Part shown: piece after piece, positions 20,014-27,894 of the stretch
Layout of the letters: each line of letters starts with the position of its first letter
Numbering within the stretch: position 1 is the first letter of the stretch
IMG/VR virus record: IMGVR_UViG_3300030430_000378
Location: 1-42,807 of that record
DNA length: 42,807 nt
DNA from: a virus
Direction: 5' to 3' (one strand)
Made by a program: the position numbers and the translations under genes
The notes under the pieces: model-generated
Databases searched by the model: none
What the model was told of the DNA's origin: nothing
What the model saw: only the letters and a program-made list of their open reading frames with translations

Positions 20014-21510
20014 ATGACAAACGTTCTTGCTCACATTGAGCAGAACGGCATCAAGATAAACAAAACAACTCTAGCTGAGATTCGTGAAGAGTACGAACAA
20101 GAACTATTTCAGTTAGAACGTAGACTAAACGAACTAGCTGCATATGTTATGGGGGATACCCCTGTTAATCTTGATAGTCCAGACGATAGGTCTATGCTGA
20201 TGTACTCTTGCAAAGTCGTTGATAAGAAGACTTGGGCTAACATATTTAACCTTGGTCATGAAATCCGCGGTGCAACCAAGAAACCCAAGATGCGTAAACG
20301 TATGTCTCGTGCAGAGTTTAAGAGGTACGTAATGCGAGAGACTGACGTGATTTACAAAACTATAGGTTCACAGTGTTCGAACTGTAATGGAAAAGGTAGA
20401 TACAACCCTTTAAGAAAGGATGGAAGCATTGGAAAAGCTGTTAGGATATGTCGAACGTGTTCGGGTAAAGGTGTGGTTTATGAGAGTACAGGTGAGGTTG
20501 CAGGTTTTAAGATGGTTCCTCGTGACGTATTTGATGTTGCGGCGGGTGGTTTTAAGACTGACAAGGAGACGTTAGAGGATATGTCACTATCTTTGCGAGG
20601 TGATGCTCGTGAGTTCGCACAATCTTACATACGATACTCTGCCCTGCGAACTTACCTGCGTTCCTTTGTTGAGGGTATGGAAAACAACATGGATAGCAAT
20701 GGCTTCATCCACACAGAGTTTATGCAATGTGTGACAGCGACAGGCCGTTTGTCGTCTCGTAATCCAAACTTCCAGAACATGCCTCGTGGTTCTACTTTTG
20801 CAATTCGCAGGGCAGTAGAAAGCAGGTTTGAAGGTGGGCAGATACTAGAGGGTGACTACAGTCAACTAGAGTTCAGGGTTGCTGGCTATCTTGCTGACGA
20901 TGACGGCATCCTGACAGACGTAGAAGCTGGCACAGACGTTCATAGTTATACAGCTAGTGTAATTGGTTGCACGAGACAAGAAGCGAAAGCACACACATTT
21001 AAACCGTTATATGGTGGTGTTAGTGGTACAGATGACCAGCAAAGATATTACAGAGCGTTCAAAGAAAAGTATCGTGGCGTTACAGAGTGGCACAAGTCTC
21101 TGCAGAAAGATGCAGTGACAAAGAAAGAGATTACCTTACCGTCAGGCAGACAGTATGCTTTCCCAGATGCTAGGTGGACTGAATGGGGTACGGCTACCAA
21201 TCGCACAGCTATTTGTAACTATCCTGTGCAAGGGTTTGCCACCGCAGACCTTTTGCCTATGGCTCTTGTCAAACTACATCACGATATGAAGGATATGCAG
21301 TCGGTCATCTGCAACACAGTACACGATTCGATTGTGATTGATGTGTATCCCGGCGAAGAAGACCAGTGTGTTCAGGTGATGTCCAACGCCATGTTGTGTT
21401 TGCCACAGGAGACAAAACGTAGGTATAACAAAGAGTACAGTATGCCCGTAGGAATAGAATTAAAAATAGGAAAAAACTGGCTTGACTTACACGCCGTGTT
21501 TGAAGTATAA
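20014..21510 (+). CDS. polA: Family A DNA polymerase domain with DnaJ-like zinc insertion in the thumb
   Basis: A 498-residue polymerase. Polymerase motifs: TATGRLSSRNPNFQNMP (241-257), motif A DYSQLEFR (Asp281), motif B R321-K325-F329-Y333 (RQEAKAHTFKPLYGG), motif C VHDS (Asp438). Phe329 is at the E. coli 762 position. Between the thumb motifs VNLDSP (51-56) and TDKETLEDM is an insertion with two CxxCxGxG knuckles, Cys121, 124, 146, 149, like the DnaJ zinc domain. That places it at the thumb tip, which in PolA contacts DNA. The insertion is the feature described for HMO-2011. Start is one base after the exonuclease stop, so reinitiation is likely. Confidence 0.93.
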   Translation: MTNVLAHIEQNGIKINKTTLAEIREEYEQELFQLERRLNELAAYVMGDTPVNLDSPDDRSMLMYSCKVVDKKTWANIFNLGHEIRGATKKPKMRKRMSRAEFKRYVMRETDVIYKTIGSQCSNCNGKGRYNPLRKDGSIGKAVRICRTCSGKGVVYESTGEVAGFKMVPRDVFDVAAGGFKTDKETLEDMSLSLRGDAREFAQSYIRYSALRTYLRSFVEGMENNMDSNGFIHTEFMQCVTATGRLSSRNPNFQNMPRGSTFAIRRAVESRFEGGQILEGDYSQLEFRVAGYLADDDGILTDVEAGTDVHSYTASVIGCTRQEAKAHTFKPLYGGVSGTDDQQRYYRAFKEKYRGVTEWHKSLQKDAVTKKEITLPSGRQYAFPDARWTEWGTATNRTAICNYPVQGFATADLLPMALVKLHHDMKDMQSVICNTVHDSIVIDVYPGEEDQCVQVMSNAMLCLPQETKRRYNKEYSMPVGIELKIGKNWLDLHAVFEV

Positions 21511-21546
21511 TCAATTTACGTTAACTTTAACCCAGTGGAGAATAGC

Positions 21547-22383
21547 ATGGGTAATTTAGAAATAGTAGAGAATGAATTTGCAGTAAGTATATCGGATGAT
21601 AAAGATGCGTTGCTGGCTGCGTTAGGTCAGGACGGTGTGGCTGAGTCTAAACAAGCTGGTCCTGCAACTTTGCGTATTAACTATGATGCTGATACTGAAG
21701 AGGGGCATACGTTAAAACGTGGGACGTGGAAGATTTGGAACGGTTCAGAAAACGTATACTCTGATACTGTAGTTATTAATCCTATGGCTCGTACTTACCA
21801 ATACTCTATCTTTGACCAAGAAGAAGGGCAGATTATTTGTCGCTCTATGCAGCGTAGAAAAATGACTGACCGCTTTGAGGATGATAGAGGCGGAGTTAAA
21901 TGCGGTAGACTGACTCGTAAAGAAGAAGAGGACCTCGATGAGGATGACCCTCGTTTGCTTTTGAGTAAGTCTGTAACGTGTAACCTGATTATTTACGGAC
22001 AGCTTGATATGGCTAACGCTGTTAATGCCGCAGGTGAAGCTTCTCCGGTGAAGGACCTACCTTTTGCAAGTTATTTTAAACGTTCGGGATTCCGCCCAAT
22101 GAACGACTTTATTAAGCAAAAGCTGGGTAACTCCATCCCGTTACCGACTGCGTTAATAGAAATAAAAACTAAGCGTATGTCCAATGGTGGGGTAACCTAC
22201 TGGGTTCCTCAACCCTCTTTAGTGAAGGAAGTCTCGTTGACTCCAGAGCGTAAGGAGTTATGCCAAAAGTTTTTAGATACTATCGCTGCATCTAATAACA
22301 TGCTCATGAGCGATTATAAAGAAGCCCAAAAGCAAATGATGCCTGATGAGGATATCGACCTAGCTAATCGGTTAGCGGGATGA
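21547..22383 (+). CDS. Acidic replication-operon protein, ssDNA-binding protein candidate
   Basis: A 278-residue protein between polymerase and Cas4-like nuclease. The ATG at 21547 follows GGAG by six bases; an upstream GTG would lack a ribosome site. The N-terminal half has beta-like segments (TLRINYDADTEEG, KIWNGSENVYSDT, TYQYSIFDQEEGQIICRS), and there are several acidic runs including residues 125-135. Position, acid content and beta content fit a single-stranded DNA-binding protein, for which no other candidate is visible, but no OB motif can be confirmed. Stop overlaps the next start (ATGA). Confidence 0.72.
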   Translation: MGNLEIVENEFAVSISDDKDALLAALGQDGVAESKQAGPATLRINYDADTEEGHTLKRGTWKIWNGSENVYSDTVVINPMARTYQYSIFDQEEGQIICRSMQRRKMTDRFEDDRGGVKCGRLTRKEEEDLDEDDPRLLLSKSVTCNLIIYGQLDMANAVNAAGEASPVKDLPFASYFKRSGFRPMNDFIKQKLGNSIPLPTALIEIKTKRMSNGGVTYWVPQPSLVKEVSLTPERKELCQKFLDTIAASNNMLMSDYKEAQKQMMPDEDIDLANRLAG

Positions 22384-23267
22384 TAGCCCTTCTGGAAGTA
22401 CAGGACTTCCTAAAAAAAGCAGGACGGGGAGAGATTGACTCTTCCCGTTTTGACGACCTGATAGAGCAGTTTGGGGAAGACTGTAAAAACTCTTTGCGAA
22501 AGCAGTTATCATCTCGTGGTGGTTACCGTATTCGTATGTCAGGTCTAGGCCGCCCACTCTGTCAGCAGAAGATGGAACAACAGGGTCATGTCCAAGATGT
22601 TGCGTATAATGATATTATGCGTTTCCTCATGGGAGACCTTGTTGAGGCCATTGCTGTGTTCGTTATGAAAGCGGCAGGAGTGAACGTTGTCGATACCCAA
22701 CGTGAGTGTAATCTAAAATTAGGTGACACAGATATTAAGGGTACTTTAGATATTATTTTAAATGACGGTCAAGATAAAGTTTGGGACGTTAAGTCGACTA
22801 GTCCGTGGTCTTTCGATAACAAGTTTTCGAACCGTGGGGGGTATGAAGTAATCAAAGAGGATGACCCTTTTGGTTACATCATGCAGGGTTTTCTATATTC
22901 GGAATCACAAGACATGCCGTTTGGTGGTTGGATAGCAATTAACAAATCATCTGGCGAATGGGATTTTGTCGAAGCACCTGCAGACCAAGAAGAGGACCGT
23001 AAAACGTACATTGCTGACGCTAGGAGCCGCGTAGAGAGCCTTCTTAAAGATAATAAGTTTAAGATACCTTTTGAGGCTGTTGACGAATCCTACACCGTTA
23101 AAGGCGAGAAAATTTACACAGGTAATAAGTTTATGCCTAAGACCTGTACGTTCTGTTCATTTAAAGAAATTTGCTGGAAGAACGCAGAGTATCATGATAA
23201 AGTTACATCTAAAGCAAAGTTCCCGCCAAAAGCTTGGTATGTTAAGTTAGTTAAACGGAAGATGTAA
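22380..23267 (+). CDS. Cas4/RecB-like exonuclease with Fe-S cysteines
   Basis: A 295-residue PD-(D/E)XK nuclease. Visible motifs: helix motif MRFLMGDLVEA (80-90), GTLDII (Asp124), WDVKST (Asp136, Lys138), QGFLYS (Gln169). Four cysteines, Cys61, Cys256, Cys259 and Cys265 (C...CTFCSFKEIC), have the spacing of the Fe-S staple in AddB and Cas4. It likely degrades or processes DNA ends in replication or recombination; no CRISPR genes are near, so adaptation is not suggested. Start overlaps the previous stop (ATGA). Confidence 0.85.
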   Translation: MIALLEVQDFLKKAGRGEIDSSRFDDLIEQFGEDCKNSLRKQLSSRGGYRIRMSGLGRPLCQQKMEQQGHVQDVAYNDIMRFLMGDLVEAIAVFVMKAAGVNVVDTQRECNLKLGDTDIKGTLDIILNDGQDKVWDVKSTSPWSFDNKFSNRGGYEVIKEDDPFGYIMQGFLYSESQDMPFGGWIAINKSSGEWDFVEAPADQEEDRKTYIADARSRVESLLKDNKFKIPFEAVDESYTVKGEKIYTGNKFMPKTCTFCSFKEICWKNAEYHDKVTSKAKFPPKAWYVKLVKRKM

Positions 23268-23659
23268 TGCCCGTTCTCTACACAGATACCTATCCGTTGA
23301 AGCTGTTACAGCTTAATCCGATGTTGAGGTGTGTGTATGTAGAGTCCCACGAGGAAAAGGGGGGAGACCCTGCTACTGTGCAAGTTCGCGGTTTAGAAAA
23401 TTCCTTGCCTCTTACTCTTCGCAATAACTATTCTGAAAGCGGTTATTTGTTGCCAAATACCGAAGCGCGAGACATACCATTAATAGAAAATCAAATTCAA
23501 CATATATCATATAAATTAAGGATGGGTGTAACCATATGTCTTCCGACACTCAAGTTAAGCGAAGAGTTAAATTACCTAGAAAAGCATACCCCAAAAGTAG
23601 AACAATATCTATTAAAAAGGCTACAAATGATAAAGGACGGGTTTCCCCTGCAAGAATAA
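23267..23659 (+). CDS. Hypothetical protein in recombination cluster
   Basis: A 130-residue protein between the Cas4-like nuclease and endonuclease I, with start overlapping the previous stop (TAATG). N-terminal beta-like (KLLQLNPMLRCVYVESHEE), C-terminal helical (EELNYLEKHTPKVEQYLLKRLQ). No family recognised; context suggests recombination or DNA repair, unproven. Confidence 0.72.
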   Translation: MPVLYTDTYPLKLLQLNPMLRCVYVESHEEKGGDPATVQVRGLENSLPLTLRNNYSESGYLLPNTEARDIPLIENQIQHISYKLRMGVTICLPTLKLSEELNYLEKHTPKVEQYLLKRLQMIKDGFPLQE

Positions 23660-24030
23660 TGAGAAACACTAGATATAGGTCTATGTTTGAAATCAACATA
23701 GCAAAGGCTCTTGCTGAAAGAGGTATCACTTTTGAATACGAGTCAAAGAAACTTACGTATATACCCAAGCCCCGTAACTACACCCCTGATTTTTATATAC
23801 CACACAATCAGTTGTATATTGAAGCAAAGGGGCATTTAGATAAGGGAGACCGTGTAAAGATGCTGCTTATAAAGCAACAACATCCCGACCTTGATATACG
23901 ATTTGTATTCTTAAATGCAAAAAATAAAATTTATAGGGGTAGTAAGACTACTTATGCTGCTTGGGCAACTAAACATGGATTTGTGTGGGCAGAGAAAGCA
24001 ATCCCAGAGGAGTGGCTGAAAGATGAGTGA
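23659..24030 (+). CDS. T7-type endonuclease I (Holliday junction resolvase)
   Basis: A 123-residue endonuclease with all T7 gp3 catalytic positions: Glu11 (FEINIAKAL), Asp44 (YTPDFYIP), Glu55 and Lys57 (IEAKGHL), then LLIKQQHPDLDIRFVF, KIYRGSKTTYAAW, HGFVWAEKAIPEEW. It cuts four-way junctions in replication concatemers and recombining DNA. The start at 23659 uses the TAATG overlap typical of this operon. The frame is open upstream to an ATG at 23536, giving a 41-residue basic extension overlapping the previous gene by 124 bases; that start has only a weak, distant ribosome site. Confidence 0.9.
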   Translation: MRNTRYRSMFEINIAKALAERGITFEYESKKLTYIPKPRNYTPDFYIPHNQLYIEAKGHLDKGDRVKMLLIKQQHPDLDIRFVFLNAKNKIYRGSKTTYAAWATKHGFVWAEKAIPEEWLKDE

Positions 24031-24376
24031 TGACATAATTTCAAATGTAGAAAAAGCTAGTCTATTGCCTAATAGATATTATTTAATCCTAAACTATGAA
24101 GATGAAGATTCATTTTCTATGACGGCGTACGACACAACAAAGGGAAACGTCATCGACATGGAGAGTGTCCCTGCAGGAATGGTTATCTTGTCAGGCATGA
24201 TAGAAATGATGGAAAATGATTTTGACCGGATTTGGGATGCAGGTATGGCTAGACTAAGTTTCGTAGCTATGGCACACTCTTTTAAACCCGATACTAAAGA
24301 AGCAGAAGATGCTATAGATAAAGTTATTAAACGAGAAGATAATATCGTAAAGGTAAACTTTGGAGAGACGCAGTGA
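24023..24376 (+). CDS. Hypothetical protein
   Basis: A 117-residue acidic protein overlapping the endonuclease gene by 8 bases. N-terminal half beta-like (NRYYLILNYEDEDSFSMTAY), then a helical Met-rich segment (MVILSGMIEMMENDF). A similar architecture occurs in small phage DNA-metabolism proteins, but I cannot assign a family. It may be a partner of the replication machinery. Confidence 0.72.
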   Translation: MSDDIISNVEKASLLPNRYYLILNYEDEDSFSMTAYDTTKGNVIDMESVPAGMVILSGMIEMMENDFDRIWDAGMARLSFVAMAHSFKPDTKEAEDAIDKVIKREDNIVKVNFGETQ

Positions 24377-24660
24377 CAAGCTACATGAACATAATGAAAG
24401 AGATAGAAGAAAACGAACAGGCAGGAAAGGAAGCATACGCTAATGTTAACATGGTCGACAATCCACCACACTACAATCAGGCAGGTATCGAGTGCCTTGA
24501 TGCAATCGAAGCGGCGACAGGTGAAGGCTATGAGTTCTACCTCCAAGGAAACATACTCAAATACCTCTGGCGATACAGGTACAAAAACGGACTTGAAGAC
24601 CTTAAAAAAGCAGAGTTCTATCTCAAAAGACTAATTGAAGTAGAAAAGGAAAAAATCTAA
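24373..24660 (+). CDS. DUF3310-family protein
   Basis: A 95-residue protein with the DUF3310 pattern: NPPHYNQAGIECLDAIEA followed by GNILKYLWRYRYKNGLEDLKKA. This family is common in phages and sometimes annotated as nucleotide kinase, without proof I know of. Start is a GTG overlapping the previous stop (GTGA); GGAG is seven bases before it. An ATG 12 bases in (24385) is possible but has a poorer distance. Confidence 0.82.
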   Translation: MTSYMNIMKEIEENEQAGKEAYANVNMVDNPPHYNQAGIECLDAIEAATGEGYEFYLQGNILKYLWRYRYKNGLEDLKKAEFYLKRLIEVEKEKI

Positions 24661-26588
24661 TGAACAACATGTTACCCACACCATATCAGCAATTCATTCA
24701 CAAATCACGATATGCTCGTTGGATTGAAGATGAAGGACGCAGAGAAGATTGGCACGAGACCGTATATCGTTACACAAACTTTATGGCAAATCATATTAAA
24801 GATAAGCACGATTTTGATATATCAAAGAAAGACCTTTCTGAGATACACGATGCTATTTTAGGTTTAGAAGTTATGCCAAGCATGAGGGCAATGATGACAT
24901 GTGGCCCTGCGTTAGAGCGAGATAATGTTTGTGGGTACAACTGTTCGTACATTCCTGTAGATAGTCCACGTTCATTTGATGAGTGCATGTACATTCTTAT
25001 GTGTGGCACAGGTGTTGGGTTTTCTGTCGAGCGTAGTAACGTTGATAAAATGCCTGTTATTAGTGATGCAATGAACGAATCTGAGACTGTCATTAAAGTA
25101 GCAGATAGTAAGCCGGGATGGGCAAAAGCGTATAGAGAATTGATTGCACTCTTATACGCAGGACAGATACCTACATGGGATGTATCAGAAGTTCGTGCAT
25201 CTGGCGAACGTTTGAAGGTTATGGGAGGGAGAGCCTCTGGTCCACAGCCTCTTGTAGATTTGTTCACATTTACTGTAGAGGTGTTTAAGAAAGCAGCAGG
25301 ACGTAGATTATTTCCTATTGAGTGTCATGATTTGATGTGTAAGGTAGGAGAGATTGTTGTTGTAGGTGGGGTAAGACGTTCTGCTCTTATCAGTCTCAGT
25401 AACTTAAACGATGACCAGATGCGCCACGCCAAGGCAGGACAGTGGTGGGAAAATGAAGGGCAGAGAGCCTTAGCTAACAACTCTGTTGCCTACAAAGGCA
25501 AGCCAGAGATGGGTACATTCATGCGGGAGTGGCTTGCGTTGTACGATAGTAAATCTGGTGAACGAGGTATCTTTAATCGTGAAGCTGCAGACAAACAAGT
25601 TGCACGTAATGGCAGACGAGAGACAGGACATCCGTGGGGTACAAACCCATGTAGTGAGATTATTTTACGTCCATATCAATTTTGTAACCTCTCTGAGGTC
25701 GTCGTGAGGGCTAGTGATACCCTCGATGACTTACTGAGGAAGACGAGAATTGCTACTATTGTGGGTACAATACAGTCTACGCTAACGGATTTTAAGTATT
25801 TGAGAAACGTATGGAAAAAGAACACAGAGGAAGAAAGATTGTTAGGTGTGTCCTTAACTGGTATCATGGACCATCCCGTTCTGTCAAAAAACGTAGACAG
25901 CAAACGCTGGTTGGAAAAGATGAAAGAAGAAGCGGTAAGGACGAATCACAAGTATGCAAAAATGCTTGGAATCCCTCAGTCGGCTGCAATCACTTGTGTA
26001 AAGCCGTCGGGTACTGTGTCACAACTCGTGGACGCAGCTAGTGGTATTCACGCTCGTCACAATGATTACTACATTCGAACTGTTCGTGGGGGCAACTCTG
26101 ACCCTCTTACTCAGTTTATGAAGGAGTCTGGGATATACAACGAACCAGATGTCATGAAGCCAGATACGACAACCGTATTTAGCTTTGCCATGCAGTCCCC
26201 ATTAGGGGCTGTTCTTCGCACTGACACCACAGCAATAGAGCAACTTGAACTGTGGAAAACGTATGCGCTGTATTGGTGCGAACACAAACCATCTGTAACT
26301 ATTTCTGTAAAAGAACACGAGTGGATGGAAGTTGGTGCTTGGGTGTACGAGAACTTCGATGTTGCATCAGGTGTCTCGTTCCTGCCTCATAGTGAGCATA
26401 CATATCAACAGGCTCCATATCAAGATATAGAACGTGAAGACTATTTAGAATGGCAACAAGCGTACAATCATGTTACTCTTGATTGGGACAAACTAACTGA
26501 GTTTGAGAAAGAGGACACTACAACAGGTTCGCGGGAGTTAGCCTGTACTGCAGATACCTGTGAAGTTGTAGATTTGAGTGCCGCATGA
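24660..26588 (+). CDS. nrdJ: Adenosylcobalamin-dependent (class II) ribonucleotide reductase
   Basis: A 642-residue reductase making deoxyribonucleotides for phage replication. Motifs: GYNCSYIPVDSP and CGTGVGFSVERSN (near 100-125), active-site NPCSEI with Cys331 and Glu333, FCNLSEVVV, the SGTVSQLVDAASGIHAR phosphate-loop region, and a C-terminal CTADTC cysteine pair for re-reduction by thioredoxin-type partners. No small subunit gene follows, as expected for class II. Somewhat shorter than L. leichmannii reductase (~739). It needs host B12. The start overlaps the previous stop (TAATG). Monomeric-type assignment is inferred from length. Confidence 0.92.
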   Translation: MNNMLPTPYQQFIHKSRYARWIEDEGRREDWHETVYRYTNFMANHIKDKHDFDISKKDLSEIHDAILGLEVMPSMRAMMTCGPALERDNVCGYNCSYIPVDSPRSFDECMYILMCGTGVGFSVERSNVDKMPVISDAMNESETVIKVADSKPGWAKAYRELIALLYAGQIPTWDVSEVRASGERLKVMGGRASGPQPLVDLFTFTVEVFKKAAGRRLFPIECHDLMCKVGEIVVVGGVRRSALISLSNLNDDQMRHAKAGQWWENEGQRALANNSVAYKGKPEMGTFMREWLALYDSKSGERGIFNREAADKQVARNGRRETGHPWGTNPCSEIILRPYQFCNLSEVVVRASDTLDDLLRKTRIATIVGTIQSTLTDFKYLRNVWKKNTEEERLLGVSLTGIMDHPVLSKNVDSKRWLEKMKEEAVRTNHKYAKMLGIPQSAAITCVKPSGTVSQLVDAASGIHARHNDYYIRTVRGGNSDPLTQFMKESGIYNEPDVMKPDTTTVFSFAMQSPLGAVLRTDTTAIEQLELWKTYALYWCEHKPSVTISVKEHEWMEVGAWVYENFDVASGVSFLPHSEHTYQQAPYQDIEREDYLEWQQAYNHVTLDWDKLTEFEKEDTTTGSRELACTADTCEVVDLSAA

Positions 26589-26881
26589 TGAGTAAGTTTA
26601 TATACGACAGTTGGAACGCGGTTATGAATAGTGAGCATAACCCATTACGTAACATACCAGATACAAATACCAGACATCTTGTTATGCAACTTCTTGCATG
26701 GATGTGGTGCATTATCTTCTCAATGTATGTTGGGTCTATTACTGTGTTTGGTGTAAGTGCGCTGTTGCACAGTATACTTATAGCTGGTATAGTAGTAACT
26801 GTAGCTACGTTCGAGGTTGCACGTAAAAGACCCCAATACTTTGGGGGTCTTGGTAGAGGTTCAGGGGGAGAACATGAGTAG
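26585..26881 (+). CDS. Two-span membrane protein
   Basis: A 98-residue protein with two hydrophobic segments, about 34-55 (VMQLLAWMWCIIFSMYVGSI) and 60-78 (ALLHSILIAGIVVTVATF), preceded by HNPLRNIPDTNTRH. Similar small membrane proteins occur in marine phages and their role is unknown; a holin-like role is possible because no endolysin or other holin candidate is seen, but the position in the replication operon is not typical. Start overlaps the reductase stop (ATGA). Confidence 0.75.
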   Translation: MMSKFIYDSWNAVMNSEHNPLRNIPDTNTRHLVMQLLAWMWCIIFSMYVGSITVFGVSALLHSILIAGIVVTVATFEVARKRPQYFGGLGRGSGGEHE

Positions 26882-27002
26882 GCCAGAATGGGAACGCATG
26901 TCTGATGATGGCATGAACAAATTTTTAAAGGTATGTGTTACTGCACTATTTTTGTATGGGGGGTATGAAGTAGTTCTTGCTTTAATAGGTAAGTTCTCAT
27001 GA
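26874..27002 (+). CDS. Single-span membrane microprotein
   Basis: A 42-residue protein starting at an ATG preceded by GGGGGAG. Polar N-terminus (MSRPEWERMSDDGMNK) then a hydrophobic helix (FLKVCVTALFLYGGYEVVLA) likely to cross the membrane once. It overlaps the two-span gene by 8 bases and the nuclease-like gene by 4, so these two membrane proteins are made together. Function unknown. Confidence 0.68.
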   Translation: MSRPEWERMSDDGMNKFLKVCVTALFLYGGYEVVLALIGKFS

Positions 27003-27418
27003 CCATAGAACCTCGCGTAGCAGACCGTAAGAAGTTTGACCTAGATTTACAGTACGGAAAGGTACGTGAGAAGCGTGTTGCTGACATGCTGCAGGATAAG
27101 AAGATAGAGGTAAAATCAGAGCGAGACATGTGGGTTCGAACTGGTAACATAGCCATAGAGTACGAGTGCTATGGCAAGCCTAGCGGTATCAATGCAACTA
27201 AGTCCGACTACTGGTTTCACAACCTCTGCATTGGGGACGAGACTTTTGCAACGCTCGTGTTCGATGTCCCTTCTCTCAAACGTATTATAGACAACCTAGA
27301 CGAAAAACGCACCGTATCCGGGGGGGATAACGGTGCGGCTCGTATGTACTTACTCAGCCTTCAGAAACTGTTTTCCACCGATGTATTTAAGGCTTACAAA
27401 GATGGCAAAGAAAGTTAA
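26999..27418 (+). CDS. PD-(D/E)XK-like nuclease candidate
   Basis: A 139-residue protein with acidic FDLDLQYG (14-18 region) near a helix, IEVKSERD (Glu37, Lys39), and TGNIAIEYECYGKPSGI then TKSDYWFHNL. These elements resemble phage proteins in the PD-(D/E)XK superfamily; the D-x...E-x-K order is present. The substrate is unknown. ATGA overlap with the microprotein gene. Confidence 0.7.
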   Translation: MTIEPRVADRKKFDLDLQYGKVREKRVADMLQDKKIEVKSERDMWVRTGNIAIEYECYGKPSGINATKSDYWFHNLCIGDETFATLVFDVPSLKRIIDNLDEKRTVSGGDNGAARMYLLSLQKLFSTDVFKAYKDGKES

Positions 27419-27623
27419 AGCTGAGTTATTTAATTTGACATGTGTAATGAACACTGATGGGCATATCGAACTAGACTATCAGGCGATAGACCCAGAAGAG
27501 TTTGTAAAGACAATGGAACGTGGGTTTCCAGAGTATGAGGGGACGTTTAAGGTTGCTAGTCTCGTTCGTTACTTACGAGAGATAGGAGATGACGTGATGG
27601 CAAACTCTAGCCGTTACGTTTAG
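27402..27623 (+). CDS. Small hypothetical protein, last gene of the replication operon
   Basis: A 73-residue acidic protein. The ATG at 27402 (MAKKVKAELFNLTCVMN) is used because the longer frame would overlap the preceding gene by 86 bases and its N-terminus is not protein-like. No clear ribosome site; overlap of 17 bases with the preceding gene suggests coupling. Its stop lies inside the minus-strand gene 27607-27894 (tail-to-tail overlap of 17 bases). Function not known. Confidence 0.66.
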   Translation: MAKKVKAELFNLTCVMNTDGHIELDYQAIDPEEFVKTMERGFPEYEGTFKVASLVRYLREIGDDVMANSSRYV

Positions 27624-27894
27624 TTTTAGTCGCCCCAGCAATCTTGTCAGCGTATGTAATCTTATCACGAGGCGGGGCTAATGCTGCGAACTCTTTGTTC
27701 TTACCGCCCATAGCCATCTTAGGCATACCCATAGCAGGTTCAACGTTTTTAGACTTACGTTCTTCACGGGGCATCTGTTGACCAGATACTCTTCTTGCAG
27801 ACATCTGATTTGCAGTGCCGCCATACATCATTGGTTTACGAACCATAGAACCGTAGGCATACGCCTTACGGATTTTGTTCTTCTTGTTCATCAT
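27607..27894 (-). CDS. Small basic Gly/Met-rich virion-region protein
   Basis: A 95-residue Lys/Met/Gly-rich protein, last gene of the late block. AGGAG precedes the ATG by six bases; it overlaps the 1589-residue gene by 29 bases. The N-terminal half is basic and probably unfolded; the C-terminus (KEFAALAPPRDKITYADKIAGA) is a motif I associate with small marine podophage proteins. Probably a virion accessory protein, unproven. Confidence 0.72.
   Translation of the reverse strand: MMNKKNKIRKAYAYGSMVRKPMMYGGTANQMSARRVSGQQMPREERKSKNVEPAMGMPKMAMGGKNKEFAALAPPRDKITYADKIAGATKTKRNG

Noticed and set aside
19980-20020. Programmed +1 frameshift joining exonuclease and polymerase
   Set aside because: The shift site would be GCT-TGA-G. 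The Ala tRNA would not re-pair with CTT, and there is no upstream stimulator such as the prfB-type pairing. Stop-restart at the ATG one base later is simpler.
22380-23267. CRISPR Cas4 role for the Fe-S nuclease
   Set aside because: No cas1, cas2 or repeat array is nearby; phage Cas4/RecB-like nucleases commonly stand alone in replication operons.
23536-23659. Longer N-terminus for endonuclease I
   Set aside because: It would need a 124-base overlap with the preceding gene and a ribosome site 13 bases from the ATG. The TAATG start is typical of this operon, though the basic extension is not excluded.
26827-26851. Perfect 8-bp hairpin (AAGACCCC with GGGGTCTT)
   Set aside because: It lies in the coding sequence of the two-span protein and is not followed by a U-run, so it is not a terminator.
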